This document shows positions 1-9,561 of a stretch of DNA of 64,000 nt, piece by piece. Under the pieces are notes generated by a model. The model did not search any database and was not told the DNA's origin. It was given only the letters and a program-made list of their open reading frames with translations. Source of the stretch: CAWFKS01 sp963816435 (GTDB lineage: Bacteria; Pseudomonadota; Alphaproteobacteria; Rhizobiales; Rhizobiaceae); contig CAWFKS010000020.1 of the NCBI GenBank assembly GCA_963816435.1, positions 124,001 through 188,000 on the forward strand. Reading direction: 5' to 3'. The translations under genes and the position numbers were made by a program. The first letter of the stretch is position 1. Each line of letters starts with the position of its first letter.

Positions 1-31
1 ATCGCCGCGAAATGAAAACCTAGCGCTGCTC

Positions 32-47
32 GCCTGCCAAGGCAGGC
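32..47. terminator. Hairpin downstream of the UbiH-family gene
   Basis: A perfect 7-bp inverted repeat (gcctgcc at 32-38, ggcaggc at 41-47) with a two-base loop lies 41 bp beyond the stop of the minus-strand hydroxylase. There is no clear U-run, so it is at best a weak or Rho-assisted terminator. Bases 1-87 hold no supported gene. Confidence 0.35.
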
Positions 48-87
48 CCCCCGGTGCAAAATTTGTCGTGAACGAAGGACCGGCGGT

Positions 88-1359
88 TCAGATCGGCTCG
101 CCCTGCAGCAGGCGCGGCGTCGCGCCGGTCAGGCCGGAGGCCTGGCGGATGAAGAAGCTCTTCAGCCCCGGCATCCGGTCGACCAGCCCGAGCCCGATGT
201 CGCGGACTGCTCGCAGCGGCCCGAAATCGTTGGAGAACAGGCGGTTCAGCACGTCGGTGGTGACGCCCATCTGCCAGGTGTCGAAGCGCCGCCAGGTCTG
301 GTAGCCCTCCAGCACGTCGAGCGCGCCGATGTCCTGGCCGAGCCTGTCGGCCTCGACGATGGTCTCGGCCAGTGCCGCGGCGTCCTTGAAGCCGAGATTG
401 AGGCCCTGCCCGGCGATCGGGTGAATGCCGTGGGCGGCGTCGCCGACCAGCGCGATGCGGTCGGCCACGAAGGCGCGCGCCAGCGTCAGCCCCAGCGGCC
501 ATGCGCGCGGCGTGCCTTCGACGCGGATCTCGCCGAGCTTCAGGCCGAAGCGCCGCTCGAGCTCGGTCTCGAACACCAGCCTGTCTTCCTTGACCAGCCG
601 CTCGGCCTCCGCCGTCCGCTCGCTCCACACGATCGAGGAGCGGTTGGTGCCGTCGCTGGCGGGTTTCAGCGGCAGGATGGCGAACGGCCCGGCAGGCAGG
701 AAGTGCTCCTCGGCCCTGCCCTCGTGCGGACGCTCGTGGACGACGGTGCAAACGATGCCGGACTGGCCGTAGTCCCAGTGCACCGTGCCGATGCCGGCCA
801 TCTCGCGCAGCCGCGACTTCACGCCGTCGGCGGCGACCAGCAGCCTCGCCTCGAAGACGGTGCCGTCGGCGAGCGTCGCCTCGACACCGGCGCCGACGCG
901 CTCGAAGCCGTCGACCGCCACGCCCTCCACCATGTCGATGCCGAGTTCGCCCGCCCGGCGCCGCAGCGCGCCGTTAAGATCGACATTGGCCACCATGTGC
1001 GCGAACGGCTCGCCCGGGGCCACCTCGCCATCGAAGGTGAGGAACACCGGCCGCACCGGGTCGGAGCTGCGCGAATCGGTGACGATCATCTCCGTCATCG
1101 CCTGCGCTTGCGGCGCGATCTCTTCCCAGCATCCGAGCCGGTCGAGCATGCGCGAGGCGGCCGCCGCGATCGCCGAGCAGCGCCCGTCCTTCTTCCACAC
1201 GCCCGCGGGCGCGGCGTCCACGACGGCCAGCGAAAGGTTCGGCCGCGCCTGCTTGATGGCGACCGCCGTCGCCAGCCCGACATAGCCGGCGCCGGCCACC
1301 AGCACGTCCACGCTGCGCCGTCCGGCCTTGCTGTTGCCCGTCTTCCGTGCCGCGGCCAT
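88..1359 (-). CDS. UbiH/UbiF/COQ6-family FAD-dependent hydroxylase
   Basis: A 423-residue flavoprotein monooxygenase of the family that hydroxylates the ubiquinone ring. An N-terminal dinucleotide-binding GAGYVG lies at residues 23-28. The second FAD signature, GDAAHGIHPIAGQGLNLG, lies in the last third and is typical of the UbiH/COQ6 group. The start at 1359 is chosen because AGGGAGA precedes it at good spacing. An open frame continues upstream but shows no family similarity. It is divergent from tesB with about 130 bp between the starts. Which ring position it hydroxylates cannot be told from sequence alone, so no symbol is given. Confidence 0.9.
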   Translation of the reverse strand: MAAARKTGNSKAGRRSVDVLVAGAGYVGLATAVAIKQARPNLSLAVVDAAPAGVWKKDGRCSAIAAAASRMLDRLGCWEEIAPQAQAMTEMIVTDSRSSDPVRPVFLTFDGEVAPGEPFAHMVANVDLNGALRRRAGELGIDMVEGVAVDGFERVGAGVEATLADGTVFEARLLVAADGVKSRLREMAGIGTVHWDYGQSGIVCTVVHERPHEGRAEEHFLPAGPFAILPLKPASDGTNRSSIVWSERTAEAERLVKEDRLVFETELERRFGLKLGEIRVEGTPRAWPLGLTLARAFVADRIALVGDAAHGIHPIAGQGLNLGFKDAAALAETIVEADRLGQDIGALDVLEGYQTWRRFDTWQMGVTTDVLNRLFSNDFGPLRAVRDIGLGLVDRMPGLKSFFIRQASGLTGATPRLLQGEPI

Positions 1360-1491
1360 TCCTGCTCTCCCTGCGAGCCTGCGCCCGTCCGACCGGCCAG
1401 CCTGGCCGGCGAGCCGACGTGCCCGCTTGACTTGATTCGGCCCTTCCTGTTGGAACCTTGCAACCGGCGCCACCTGGAAGGGCAATTGCAC

Positions 1492-2367
1492 ATGACATCG
1501 GCCATGCAGGAGCTTCTTTCAATACTCGACCTCGAGAAGCTCGAACACAACCTCTTCCGCGGCCGCAGCCCGCAGACCGGATGGCAGCGCGTTTTCGGCG
1601 GCCAGGTGATCAGCCAGGCGCTGGTCGCCGCCCAGCGCACCGTCGAGACGGACCGGCACGTCCACTCCCTGCATTGCTATTTCATGCTCGGCGGCGACCC
1701 CGCCGTGCCGATCGTCTACCAGGTCGACCGGCTGCGCGACGGCGGCAGCTTCGCCACCCGCCGCGTCACCGCCATCCAGCACGGCCGCGCCATCTTCTCG
1801 CTGGAGTGCTCCTTCCACGTCGACGAGGACGGGCCGGAGCACCAGATGCCGATGCCCGAAGGCGTGCCGCAGCCGGAGGAGCTGAAGACCCAGTTCGAGC
1901 TGCTGGAGCAGGTCGGCGCCGACCTTCCCGAGGGCGTGCGCCGGTTCTGGGCGCGCGAAAGGCCGCTCGAGGTCAAGCCGGTCAACATCGAGCACTACAC
2001 CAGCCGCGACAAGCTGCCGCCGCGCCAGAACGTGTGGCTGCGCATGACCGGCGAGGTGCCGGACAGCCGGCCGCTGCAGGCGGCGATCCTCGCCTATCTG
2101 TCGGACATGACGCTGCTCGACACGTCGAACTTCGCGCATGGCCGGGCGGGCTTCGATCCGAACCTGCAGATGGCCAGCCTCGACCACGCCATGTGGTTCC
2201 ACCGGCAGCACCCGCTCGACGACTGGCTGCTCTATTCGCAGGACAGCCCGAGCTCGGGCGGTTCGCGCGGCTTCGCGCGCGGCCAGCTCTACTCGCGCTC
2301 CGGCGTGCTGATCGCCTCGACGGCCCAGGAGGGCCTGACGCGGCTGCGCACTCGGCAAAAGAAATAG
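1492..2367 (+). CDS. tesB: Acyl-CoA thioesterase II
   Basis: A 291-residue double-hotdog thioesterase that hydrolyses medium and long acyl-CoAs in the cytoplasm; the family is about 286 residues long. The N-terminal hotdog carries FRGRSPQTGWQRVFGGQV. The C-terminal hotdog carries YLSDMTLLDT (catalytic Asp), SLDHAMWFHR and ASTAQEGLTR, whose Gln belongs to the Asp-Thr/Gln active site of Escherichia coli TesB. The ATG at 1492 has GGAAGGG upstream. The frame is open far upstream, but that part lies antisense to the hydroxylase and is not coding. The stop codon lies inside a 10-bp inverted repeat (separate entry). Confidence 0.95.
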   Translation: MTSAMQELLSILDLEKLEHNLFRGRSPQTGWQRVFGGQVISQALVAAQRTVETDRHVHSLHCYFMLGGDPAVPIVYQVDRLRDGGSFATRRVTAIQHGRAIFSLECSFHVDEDGPEHQMPMPEGVPQPEELKTQFELLEQVGADLPEGVRRFWARERPLEVKPVNIEHYTSRDKLPPRQNVWLRMTGEVPDSRPLQAAILAYLSDMTLLDTSNFAHGRAGFDPNLQMASLDHAMWFHRQHPLDDWLLYSQDSPSSGGSRGFARGQLYSRSGVLIASTAQEGLTRLRTRQKK

Positions 2368-2399
2368 GCAAAATCGCGATTCTGCCTATTTCGTAGGCA
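2361..2399 (+). terminator. Two mutually exclusive hairpins over the tesB stop codon
   Basis: GAAATAGGCA (2361-2370) pairs perfectly with TGCCTATTTC (2383-2392), enclosing a small aatcgcgatt palindrome and covering the tesB TAG. The same right arm (TGCCTA, 2383-2388) can instead pair with TAGGCA at 2394-2399. No long U-run follows. It may terminate tesB transcription or protect a 3' end; function is inferred only. Confidence 0.45.
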
Positions 2400-2487
2400 C
2401 ATACGCGGGCACCATTGCCCGGCGTTTCGTCATCTGCCGAACGATTCCCCTTTGTTTCCAAAGCGTTAATGCCCCGTCTGCCGCAAC

Positions 2488-2503
2488 TGGCACGGAGCTT
2501 GAA
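2488..2503 (+). promoter_or_regulatory. Sigma-54-type promoter for glnK-amtB
   Basis: TGGCACGGAGCTTGAA matches the RpoN consensus (TGGCACG-N4-TTGC) except that the -12 element reads GA rather than GC. The spacing GG-N10 is exact. It lies 86 bp upstream of the glnK start, where NtrC/RpoN promoters are normally found for this operon. I could not identify convincing paired NtrC sites between it and tesB. Confidence 0.65.
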
Positions 2504-2588
2504 TCCCATGTTGTCACTCACCGGTCGCCAGCTCGTCCGGCGATGTGATGCAACGCGGGGGACCCGCACCAGCGAAGGGTGAAACCTG

Positions 2589-2927
2589 ATGAAAATCGTG
2601 ATGGCAATCATCAAGCCGTTCAAGCTCGACGAGGTGCGCGACGCGCTCACCGAGGTTGGCATTCAGGGCCTGACCGTCACCGAGGTCAAGGGATACGGAC
2701 GTCAGAAGGGGCACACGGAAATCTATCGCGGCGCCGAATACGCCGTCAGCTTCCTGCCGAAGATCAAGATCGAGGTGGCAGTGAGCGCGGACATGGTGGA
2801 CAGGACCGTCGAAGCGATCAGCGGTGCGGCCAAGACCGGCCAGATCGGCGACGGCAAGATCTTCGTCTACGGCATCGATCAGGCGGTGCGCATTCGCACC
2901 GGCGAGACCGACGCCGACGCGCTTTAG
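2589..2927 (+). CDS. glnK: Nitrogen regulatory protein P-II, GlnK type
   Basis: A 112-residue P-II signal protein. It binds ATP/ADP and 2-oxoglutarate and blocks the AmtB ammonium channel when nitrogen is plentiful. The T-loop EIYRGAEY contains the uridylylation tyrosine at residue 51. The B-loop TGQIGDGKIFV spans residues 83-93, and the C-terminal IRTGETDADAL is intact. Assigned as GlnK rather than GlnB because amtB follows 29 bp downstream, the usual glnK-amtB operon. The predicted sigma-54 promoter upstream fits induction by nitrogen limitation through NtrC. Confidence 0.96.
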   Translation: MKIVMAIIKPFKLDEVRDALTEVGIQGLTVTEVKGYGRQKGHTEIYRGAEYAVSFLPKIKIEVAVSADMVDRTVEAISGAAKTGQIGDGKIFVYGIDQAVRIRTGETDADAL

Positions 2928-2956
2928 GCAGCCATTTCGAGTTGATGGAGACAGAA

Positions 2957-4300
2957 ATGAACATCTCGAACACTTTCAAGAATGCGATGCGACCCGCATT
3001 GCTCGGCGGGTTGGGGCTCGTCGCATTCGGCACGCTGGCCGCCTTCGCGCAGGACGAGGCGGCGCCGATCATGGACAAGGGCGACACCGCCTGGATGATG
3101 ACGTCCAGCCTGCTCGTGCTCTTCATGCTGATCCCGGGACTGGCGCTGTTCTACGGCGGCCTGGTGCGCACCAAGAACATGCTGTCGGTGCTGATGCAGT
3201 GCACGATGATCGGCGCGGTCGTCATGATCGTGTGGGTATTGTGGGGCTACTCCTTCGCCTTCGGCGGCGGCACCAGCCCGTTCTGGGGCGGCTTCGGCAA
3301 GGTCTTCCTGGCCGGCGTCACGCCTGACACCACGGCGGCGACCTTCACCGACGGCGTCGTGCTGCCGGAATACGTCTTCATCTGCTTCCAGATGACCTTC
3401 GCCGCCATCACCCCGGCGCTGATCGTCGGCGCCATCGCCGAGCGCATGAAGTTCTCGGCCGTCATCCTGTTCGTGATCCTGTGGGTCACCTTCGTCTACT
3501 TCCCGATCGCCCACATGGTCTGGGACGGCGCGGGCTTCCTGTTCAACCTCGGCGCCCTCGACTTCGCCGGCGGCACGGTCGTCCACATCAACGCCGGTAT
3601 CGCCGGCCTGGTGGGTGCGCTCATGCTCGGCAAGCGCATCGGCTACGGCAAGGACAACATGGCCCCGCACTCGATGACGCTGACCATGGTCGGCGCCGCC
3701 ATCCTGTGGGTCGGCTGGTTCGGCTTCAACGCCGGTTCCAACCTCGAGGCCAATGGCGGCGCAGCGCTCGCCATGATGAACACCTTCGTGGCGACCGCCG
3801 GCGCGATCGTCGGCTGGGTGGTCATCGAGGCGCTGGCCCGCGGCAAGGCCTCGATGCTGGGTGCGGCTTCCGGCATGGTCGCCGGCCTCGTCGCCGTCAC
3901 CCCCGCCTGCGGCACCGTCGGTCCGATCGGCGCCATCGTGCTCGGCATCATCGCCAGCGCGGTCTGCTACTACTTCGTCTCGGTGGTGAAGATCCGCATG
4001 GGCTACGACGACTCGCTCGACGTCTTCGGCGTCCACGGCATCGGCGGCATCATCGGCGCCATCGGCACGGGCGTGTTCACCGCGCCCTATCTCGGCGGCA
4101 CCGGCGGCGAAGACTTCTCCATGGCCTCGCAGGTCTGGGTGCAGATCATCGCCGTCGTCGTCACCATCCTGTGGAGCGGCATCATCTCGGCGATCCTCTA
4201 CAAGGTGGTCGACCTGATCATCGGCCTGCGTCCGACCGAGGAAGCCGAGCGCCAGGGCCTCGACCTCACCTCGCACGGGGAGTCGGCCTACAACATGTGA
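2957..4300 (+). CDS. amtB: Ammonium channel AmtB
   Basis: A 447-residue inner-membrane ammonium transporter. Residues 1-31 look like a cleavable signal peptide ending AFA, followed by about eleven membrane segments. The conserved pore pair is visible as the His of FPIAHMVWDG and the His of DVFGVHGIGG. The ATG at 2957 is preferred because GGAG stands six bases upstream. An in-frame ATG at 2945 is possible but has no ribosome site. It forms an operon with glnK, whose product binds the cytoplasmic face. A strong intrinsic terminator follows. Confidence 0.96.
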   Translation: MNISNTFKNAMRPALLGGLGLVAFGTLAAFAQDEAAPIMDKGDTAWMMTSSLLVLFMLIPGLALFYGGLVRTKNMLSVLMQCTMIGAVVMIVWVLWGYSFAFGGGTSPFWGGFGKVFLAGVTPDTTAATFTDGVVLPEYVFICFQMTFAAITPALIVGAIAERMKFSAVILFVILWVTFVYFPIAHMVWDGAGFLFNLGALDFAGGTVVHINAGIAGLVGALMLGKRIGYGKDNMAPHSMTLTMVGAAILWVGWFGFNAGSNLEANGGAALAMMNTFVATAGAIVGWVVIEALARGKASMLGAASGMVAGLVAVTPACGTVGPIGAIVLGIIASAVCYYFVSVVKIRMGYDDSLDVFGVHGIGGIIGAIGTGVFTAPYLGGTGGEDFSMASQVWVQIIAVVVTILWSGIISAILYKVVDLIIGLRPTEEAERQGLDLTSHGESAYNM

Positions 4301-4364
4301 TCGTGCCGGGCGCGCCAGCGCCCGCACCGGACAATCCCGTCGTGGCGCCCGCGCGCCACACCTT

Positions 4365-4393
4365 GGGCCCGGGTTCTTCCCGGGCCCTTTTTT
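4365..4393 (+). terminator. Rho-independent terminator of glnK-amtB
   Basis: A perfect 9-bp stem (GGGCCCGGG at 4365-4373, CCCGGGCCC at 4379-4387) with a TTCTT loop is followed directly by six T. It separates amtB from ftsK. Confidence 0.93.
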
Positions 4394-4425
4394 CATCTGC
4401 AGAAGGCGCCCGCGCCGCTCCATGG

Positions 4426-4440
4426 TTAATGCCGCCTTAA
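4426..4440 (+). promoter_or_regulatory. CtrA-type box upstream of ftsK
   Basis: TTAA-TGCCGCC-TTAA followed by CC matches the full CtrA consensus TTAA-N7-TTAA(C) exactly. It lies about 95 bp upstream of the ftsK start. CtrA is the cell-cycle master regulator of alphaproteobacteria. Control of ftsK by it here is an inference from the site. Confidence 0.6.
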
Positions 4441-4532
4441 CCAAGGGCTGGCTACGTTCGCCTTGAAATGCGCCGGTGCGCCCATGCGTCCGGCGTCTCG
4501 TCGCGGGCAAACGACAGGATGGGGAAGTGGGC

Positions 4533-7102
4533 ATGCGTTCCGGCAACACGGCACCGATTGCGATCGACGACGGCATGGGATCGCTCCAGGCCTTCGCGCG
4601 CCGGCAGATGGCGCGGCTGACGGGGCTCGCCCTGCTGGCGATCGTTGCCTGCGCGCTTGCGGCACTCGGCACCTGGAACGTCGAGGACCCGAGCTTCAGC
4701 CACGCCACCGCCAACGCCGTGACCAACGCCGCCGGCTATCCGGGCGCGGTATTCTCCGATCTCGCCATCCAGTTCTTCGGCCTCGCTGCCGTGCCGGCGC
4801 TGGTGCCGCTGACGGTATGGGCGCTGCTGCTTCTGGCGGCGCGCCGCATCGGCCATCCCGGCCGCCGCGGCTTCGCCTGGTTCGGTGGAGCGGTGCTGGC
4901 GGCCGGCGTCGTCGGCTGCATTTCCGCGCCGCCGACTTGGCCGCTGCCGTCCGGCCTCGGTGGCGTCGTCGGCGATCTCGTGCTGGCGCTGCCCGCCGCC
5001 CTGACCGGCGGCTATCCGCACGGCTGGCTCGGCGGCATCATCGCCATCGTGCTTTCGCTGCCGGCGCTCTGGCTTCTGCTCTACGCCGCCGCGCTGCGTG
5101 GCCGCGACGGCGCCCCGCTGCTGGCGCGCCGCGAGCAGGTCGCCGCGCACGAACCGCAAGACTTCACCGACGAGGACGAGGAGAAGACGAAGAGCGGTCC
5201 GAGGGCCTGCTGGCGCTTGGCGCGCTCACCCACTGGTGGCTGTCGTCGCGCGCCTTCCTGCGCCGCCGTTTCGGCGGCCCCCGGCCCGCCGCCGTCAGCC
5301 GGCGTGCCCCCGCGGTGAGACCGCGACGAGATGTGGGAGCCGCCGATGACCCGCGGCAGCGCCGGGCGCGTCGAACCGGAGTTCGAAGGCGACATCGTGC
5401 CCTCGCTCGCCCCCGACGAGGACGAGCTGTCCGCGATGCCGCGCGATCGCGGACGCACAGCCGCAGGCGGCACCAGCGCCAGGCCGGGCCGCAGCGGGTC
5501 GAAAAGCCGGCGCCGCGGCCGCAGCAGGGCGCCCGCGTCACCCGCGAGGCGCAGACCTCGCTGATCGCCAGCGGCGAGTTCGAGATGCCGTCGCTGCATT
5601 ATCTCGCCGAGGCCAAGAACGTGAAGCGCGACCCGTCCGTCTCCGACGAGGCGCTGGAGCAGAACGCCAGGCTGCTCGAAGGCGTGCTCGAGGACTTCGG
5701 CGTCAAGGGCGAGATCATCCACGTCCGCCCCGGCCCCGTCGTGACGCTCTACGAGCTGGAGCCGGCGCCGGGCATCAAGTCGTCGCGCGTCATCGGGCTT
5801 GCCGACGACATCGCCCGCTCGATGAGCGCGATTGCCTGCCGCGTCGCCGTCGTGCCCGGCCGCAACGCCATCGGCATCGAGCTGCCGAACGCCGGCCGCG
5901 AGACCGTCTACCTGCGCGAGCTGCTGGCCAGCCGCGACTTCGAGACCGCCAAGGCCAGGCTGGCGCTGGCGCTCGGCAAGACGATCGGCGGCGAGGCGGT
6001 GATCGCCGACCTCGCCAAGATGCCGCATCTGCTGGTCGCCGGCACCACCGGCTCGGGCAAGTCGGTGGCGATCAACACCATGATCCTGTCGCTGCTCTAC
6101 CGCATGACGCCGGAGCAGTGCCGGCTGATCATGATCGACCCGAAGATGCTGGAACTGTCGGTCTATGACGGCATCCCGCATCTGCTGACCCCGGTCGTCA
6201 CCGATCCGAAGAAGGCGGTCGTCGCGCTGAAATGGACCGTGCGGGAGATGGAGGACCGCTACCGCAAGATGTCGAAGGTCGGCGTGCGCAACATCGACGG
6301 CTTCAACCAGCGCGTCGCCGCCGCCCAGAAGAAGGGCGAGACGATCTCGCGCACCGTGCAGACCGGCTTCGACCGCGACACCGGCGAGGCGATCTACGAG
6401 ACCGAGAGCCTCGATCTCGAGGCGATGCCCTACATCGTCGTCATCATCGACGAGATGGCCGACCTGATGATGGTCGCCGGCAAGGACATCGAGGGCGCCG
6501 TGCAGCGGCTGGCGCAGATGGCGCGCGCCGCCGGCATCCACGTCGTCATGGCCACGCAGCGCCCGTCGGTCGACGTCATCACCGGCACGATCAAGGCCAA
6601 CTTCCCGACCCGCATCTCCTTCCAGGTCACCTCCAAGATCGACAGCCGCACCATTCTCGGCGAGCAGGGCGCCGAGCAGCTGCTGGGCATGGGCGACATG
6701 CTCTACATGGCCGGCGGCGGCCGCATCCAGCGCGTCCACGGCCCGTTCGTCTCCGACGGCGAGGTGGAGCAGGTGGTCGCGCACCTGAAGCAGCAGGGCG
6801 TTCCGGAATATCTCGAAGCGATCACCGAGGAGGACGACGGCGGCGACGATTCGTCGGGTGCCGGGCGTTCCGGCGGCGGCAATTTCGAGGACTCCGACGA
6901 CCCCTACGACCAGGCGGTGGCGGTGGTGCTGCGCGACGGCAAGGCCTCGACCAGCTACATCCAGCGCCGCCTCGGCATCGGCTACAATCGCGCCGCCTCG
7001 ATCATCGAGCGCATGGAGCAGGAGGGCGTCGTCGGCCCGGCCAACCACGCCGGCAAGCGCGAGATCCTGGTGCCGACCGAGGAAGACCACTACGTCGACT
7101 GA
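4533..7102 (+). CDS. ftsK: DNA translocase FtsK (frame broken three times in the linker)
   Basis: FtsK pumps chromosome ends through the closing septum and activates XerCD recombination at dif. Residues 1-200 form the N-terminal membrane domain (four to five hydrophobic segments). Next comes a variable linker, then the motor with Walker A GTTGSGKS, Walker B VVIIDEMADLMM, and the C-terminal gamma winged helix that reads KOPS. The start at 4533 follows GGGGAAGTGG. The frame shifts near 5190, near 5325 and near 5490: EGLLALGALTHWW and the motor lie in one frame, while the start and the MTRGSAGRVEPEFEGD segment lie in another. Corrected length is about 856 residues. The motor itself is intact. 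Indel errors in the GC-rich linker are likelier than inactivation of this essential gene. Confidence 0.9.
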
Positions 7103-7230
7103 CGGCGGGTCTTGCAACCGCGCCGGCACGCACCAACTTCGCCTCAGCGACCATCGGTAGGCCGGCGCCGCCAAAGTTCGGCCCCACTGCCCGCCTAGCC
7201 GTGGTCTCCGAGATCGAGGACAGGAACGAG

Positions 7231-7890
7231 ATGAGCATGACGAGCCTTTTCGCACCAACGCGACGCGCCCTGCTCGGCGCCGCGCTTGTCGCCGCGGCCG
7301 CCGTCGCGGCCCCGCAATTCGCCGGCACGGCCCACGCCCAGGCCGGCAGCACCGCGCAGCGCATCGCCGACCACTTCGCCAGCGTCAAGACGATGATGGG
7401 CGAGTTCGTGCAGTTCGGGCCGCGCGGCGAGCAGACCGGCGGCAAGTTCTACATCGAGCGGCCGGGCAAGATCCGCTTCGACTACGAGCCGCCGGCGCAG
7501 TTCAAGGTGACCTCGGACGGCAACTCGGTGGTGCTCGAAAACGACAAGCTGCACACCGCCGACCTTTATTCGCTGTCCCAGACGCCGCTGAAGCTGCTGC
7601 TCGACGACCACATCGACCTGTCGGGAAACAAGGTTCAGGACGTCAAGGAAGAGAAGGACCTCACCACCATCAAGCTCGCCGACAAGTCGGCCTTCGGCAA
7701 CTCGACCATCACCATGATGTTCGATCCCGAGACCTACGAGCTGAAGCAGTGGACGATCCGCGACGCCCAGGGCAAGGACACCACGGTGATGATCTTCAAC
7801 GTCAAGCAGGGCGTCACCTTCGATCCCAGCGTGTTCAAGATCAACTACTCCCGCATCAGCGAGATGAACCAGTTCAAGAAGAACCGGTAG
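7231..7890 (+). CDS. lolA: Outer-membrane lipoprotein carrier LolA
   Basis: A 219-residue periplasmic protein that carries lipoproteins from LolCDE to the outer membrane. An N-terminal twin-arginine-like/hydrophobic signal ends AHAQA near residue 36. The mature part shows the LolA fold pattern (MGEFVQFGPRGEQTGGKFYI, RPGKIRFDYEPP, ending VFKINYSRISEMNQFKK). Start at 7231 with an AGGA-type ribosome site. It sits between ftsK and xthA as in other rhizobia. The precise substrate range is unknown. Confidence 0.88.
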   Translation: MSMTSLFAPTRRALLGAALVAAAAVAAPQFAGTAHAQAGSTAQRIADHFASVKTMMGEFVQFGPRGEQTGGKFYIERPGKIRFDYEPPAQFKVTSDGNSVVLENDKLHTADLYSLSQTPLKLLLDDHIDLSGNKVQDVKEEKDLTTIKLADKSAFGNSTITMMFDPETYELKQWTIRDAQGKDTTVMIFNVKQGVTFDPSVFKINYSRISEMNQFKKNR

Positions 7891-8052
7891 CTCCATAGCG
7901 CAGACGGCCGGTCGCGCACTCGAGCGCGCCGGCCGCGCCCATATCCGTTTCCGCGACATCCGGTCGCTGCACGACCCGGCTTAAGGTTCGGGGAAGATTG
8001 CTGCCGCAAGGTGCCGGCTCCTTTCTGCCGCCGACATCGCCGGGAGGCCGCC

Positions 8053-8595
8053 GTGGACGCAGCCGTCACGCACTGGATCAACTCGCCCGCCGGAACACTG
8101 CCCGTCCTCGACTTCGTGATGATCGCGGCGACGCGTGCCGGCGTGCCGCTGATGGTGGTTGCCGTGGCACTGCAATGGTGGAGCCGCACCGACCGCGTGC
8201 ACGTCCGCCACGCCATTCTGCAGGCTGGCCTCTCTTTCCTGCTCGCGCTGGCGATAAATCAGCTCATCCTGCTCTTCGTGCAGCGCGTCCGACCCTATGA
8301 CGCGGGATTGACCCACCTGATCATCGCCAGGAGCGCGGACTGGTCGTTCCCGTCCGATCACGCGACGGCGTCGCTGGCGATCGTCGCCGCCTTTGCGATG
8401 CAGGGCCTGCCGCGACGCACGGCCGCACTCGCGGCGGTCGCGCTGCTGATCTGCTGGTCGCGGATCTATGTCGGCACCCACTACCTGACCGACGTGCTCG
8501 GCGGCATGGCGACCGGCATCGTCGGCGCAGCGATCGTGAGGCTCGGCTACCGGGAAGGCTCCAGGCTCGACCGGTTCGCGACCGGCATCCTGTGA
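8053..8595 (+). CDS. PAP2-family undecaprenyl-diphosphatase (BcrC-like)
   Basis: A 180-residue membrane phosphatase with four to five membrane segments. The three PAP2 signatures are present: VQRVRPYD, FPSDHA and SRIYVGTHYLTDVLGG. The PSDHA form of the second motif is typical of BcrC-type undecaprenyl-pyrophosphate phosphatases, which recycle the lipid carrier of cell-wall synthesis; another lipid phosphate as substrate cannot be excluded. The GTG at 8053 is chosen because GGGAGG lies five bases upstream. It stands alone between lolA and xthA; the 162 bp before it show no gene. Confidence 0.85.
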   Translation: MDAAVTHWINSPAGTLPVLDFVMIAATRAGVPLMVVAVALQWWSRTDRVHVRHAILQAGLSFLLALAINQLILLFVQRVRPYDAGLTHLIIARSADWSFPSDHATASLAIVAAFAMQGLPRRTAALAAVALLICWSRIYVGTHYLTDVLGGMATGIVGAAIVRLGYREGSRLDRFATGIL

Positions 8596-8693
8596 CGGGC
8601 CGCGCCTGAGTCCACGAGTGCCTGACGCGGACGTCTTGCGGCGCGCCGCCTCGCCTGCCATTTAACGGTCTTCCAACGAGACCTTCCCGCAGC

Positions 8694-9501
8694 ATGTCCT
8701 TTTCGCTCGCCACCTGGAACATCAACTCCGTTCGCCTGCGCCTGCCGCTGGTGCAGCAGTTCCTCGCCGACTACCGGCCGGACGTGCTGTGCCTGCAGGA
8801 GACCAAGTGCCCCGACGAGCTGTTTCCGGCCGACGGGATTCCGCGAGCTCGGCTACGAGCACGTCGCCATGCACGGCCAGAAGGGCTATCACGGCGTCGC
8901 CACCATCTCGCGGCGGCCGATCGAGATCGTCGAGAAGCGCGAATATTGCGGCAAGGGCGACTGCCGCCACCTGTCGGTGAAGGTGGAGGCGGGCGGCCGC
9001 AAGCTGCTCCTGCACAATTTCTACGTGCCCGCCGGCGGCGACGAGCCGGACCCGGACGTCAATCCGAAGTTCCGCCACAAGCTCGACTTCATCGAGGAGA
9101 TGCGCGCGGTGCGCGCCGCCCACGACGGCGAAAGCGCCTCGATCCTGGTCGGCGACCTCAACATCGCGCCGCTGGAAACCGACGTCTGGTCGCACAAGCA
9201 GCTTCTCAAGGTGGTCAGCCACACGCCGGTCGAGACCGAGGGACTGGTGTCGATGCGCGACGGCGGCGGCTGGGCCGACCTGATGCGCCAGCACATTCCG
9301 CCGGAAGAAAAGCTCTTCACCTGGTGGAGCTACCGCAACCGCGACTGGGCCGCCTCCGATCGCGGCCGCCGGCTCGACCACGTGTGGTCGTCGCCCAATC
9401 TGGCGCCCGACCTGCGCGAGATCGAGGTGCTGCGCGAGGCCCGCAACTGGGACAGGCCGTCGGACCACGTGCCGGTGATCGCCCGCTTCGGCTTCGACTA
9501 G
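8694..9501 (+). CDS. xthA: Exodeoxyribonuclease III (one-base frame break)
   Basis: Class II AP endonuclease and 3'-5' exonuclease acting in base-excision repair. The N-terminus carries ATWNINSVR (metal site) and LCLQETKC (catalytic Glu). The C-terminal part carries VGDLNIAP, TWWSYR, RRLDHVW and WDRPSDHVPV, all Mg-binding or catalytic motifs of the EEP fold. The frame changes near 8838: reading GACGGGATTCCGC with one base fewer joins ELFPADG to FRELGYEHVAMHGQKGYHG. The corrected length is 268 residues, normal for the family. A one-base insertion error is the simplest explanation. Confidence 0.9.
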
Positions 9502-9561
9502 CATTTCGTGGCGTGGCAGGACGCTACGCATCGCGCAAATGCGAACGCGGAATTTCGCGGC

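Noticed and set aside
421..1491. Long upstream extension of the tesB frame
   Set aside because: It is antisense to the conserved hydroxylase and lacks similarity; tesB has a good ribosome site at 1492.
2924..4726. 600-codon open frame antisense to amtB
   Set aside because: A shadow caused by high GC and codon bias; composition is His/Asp/Arg-rich and lacks any domain, while amtB is certain.
5081..7258. 725-codon open frame antisense to ftsK
   Set aside because: Same GC shadow effect; its residues mirror the FtsK codons.
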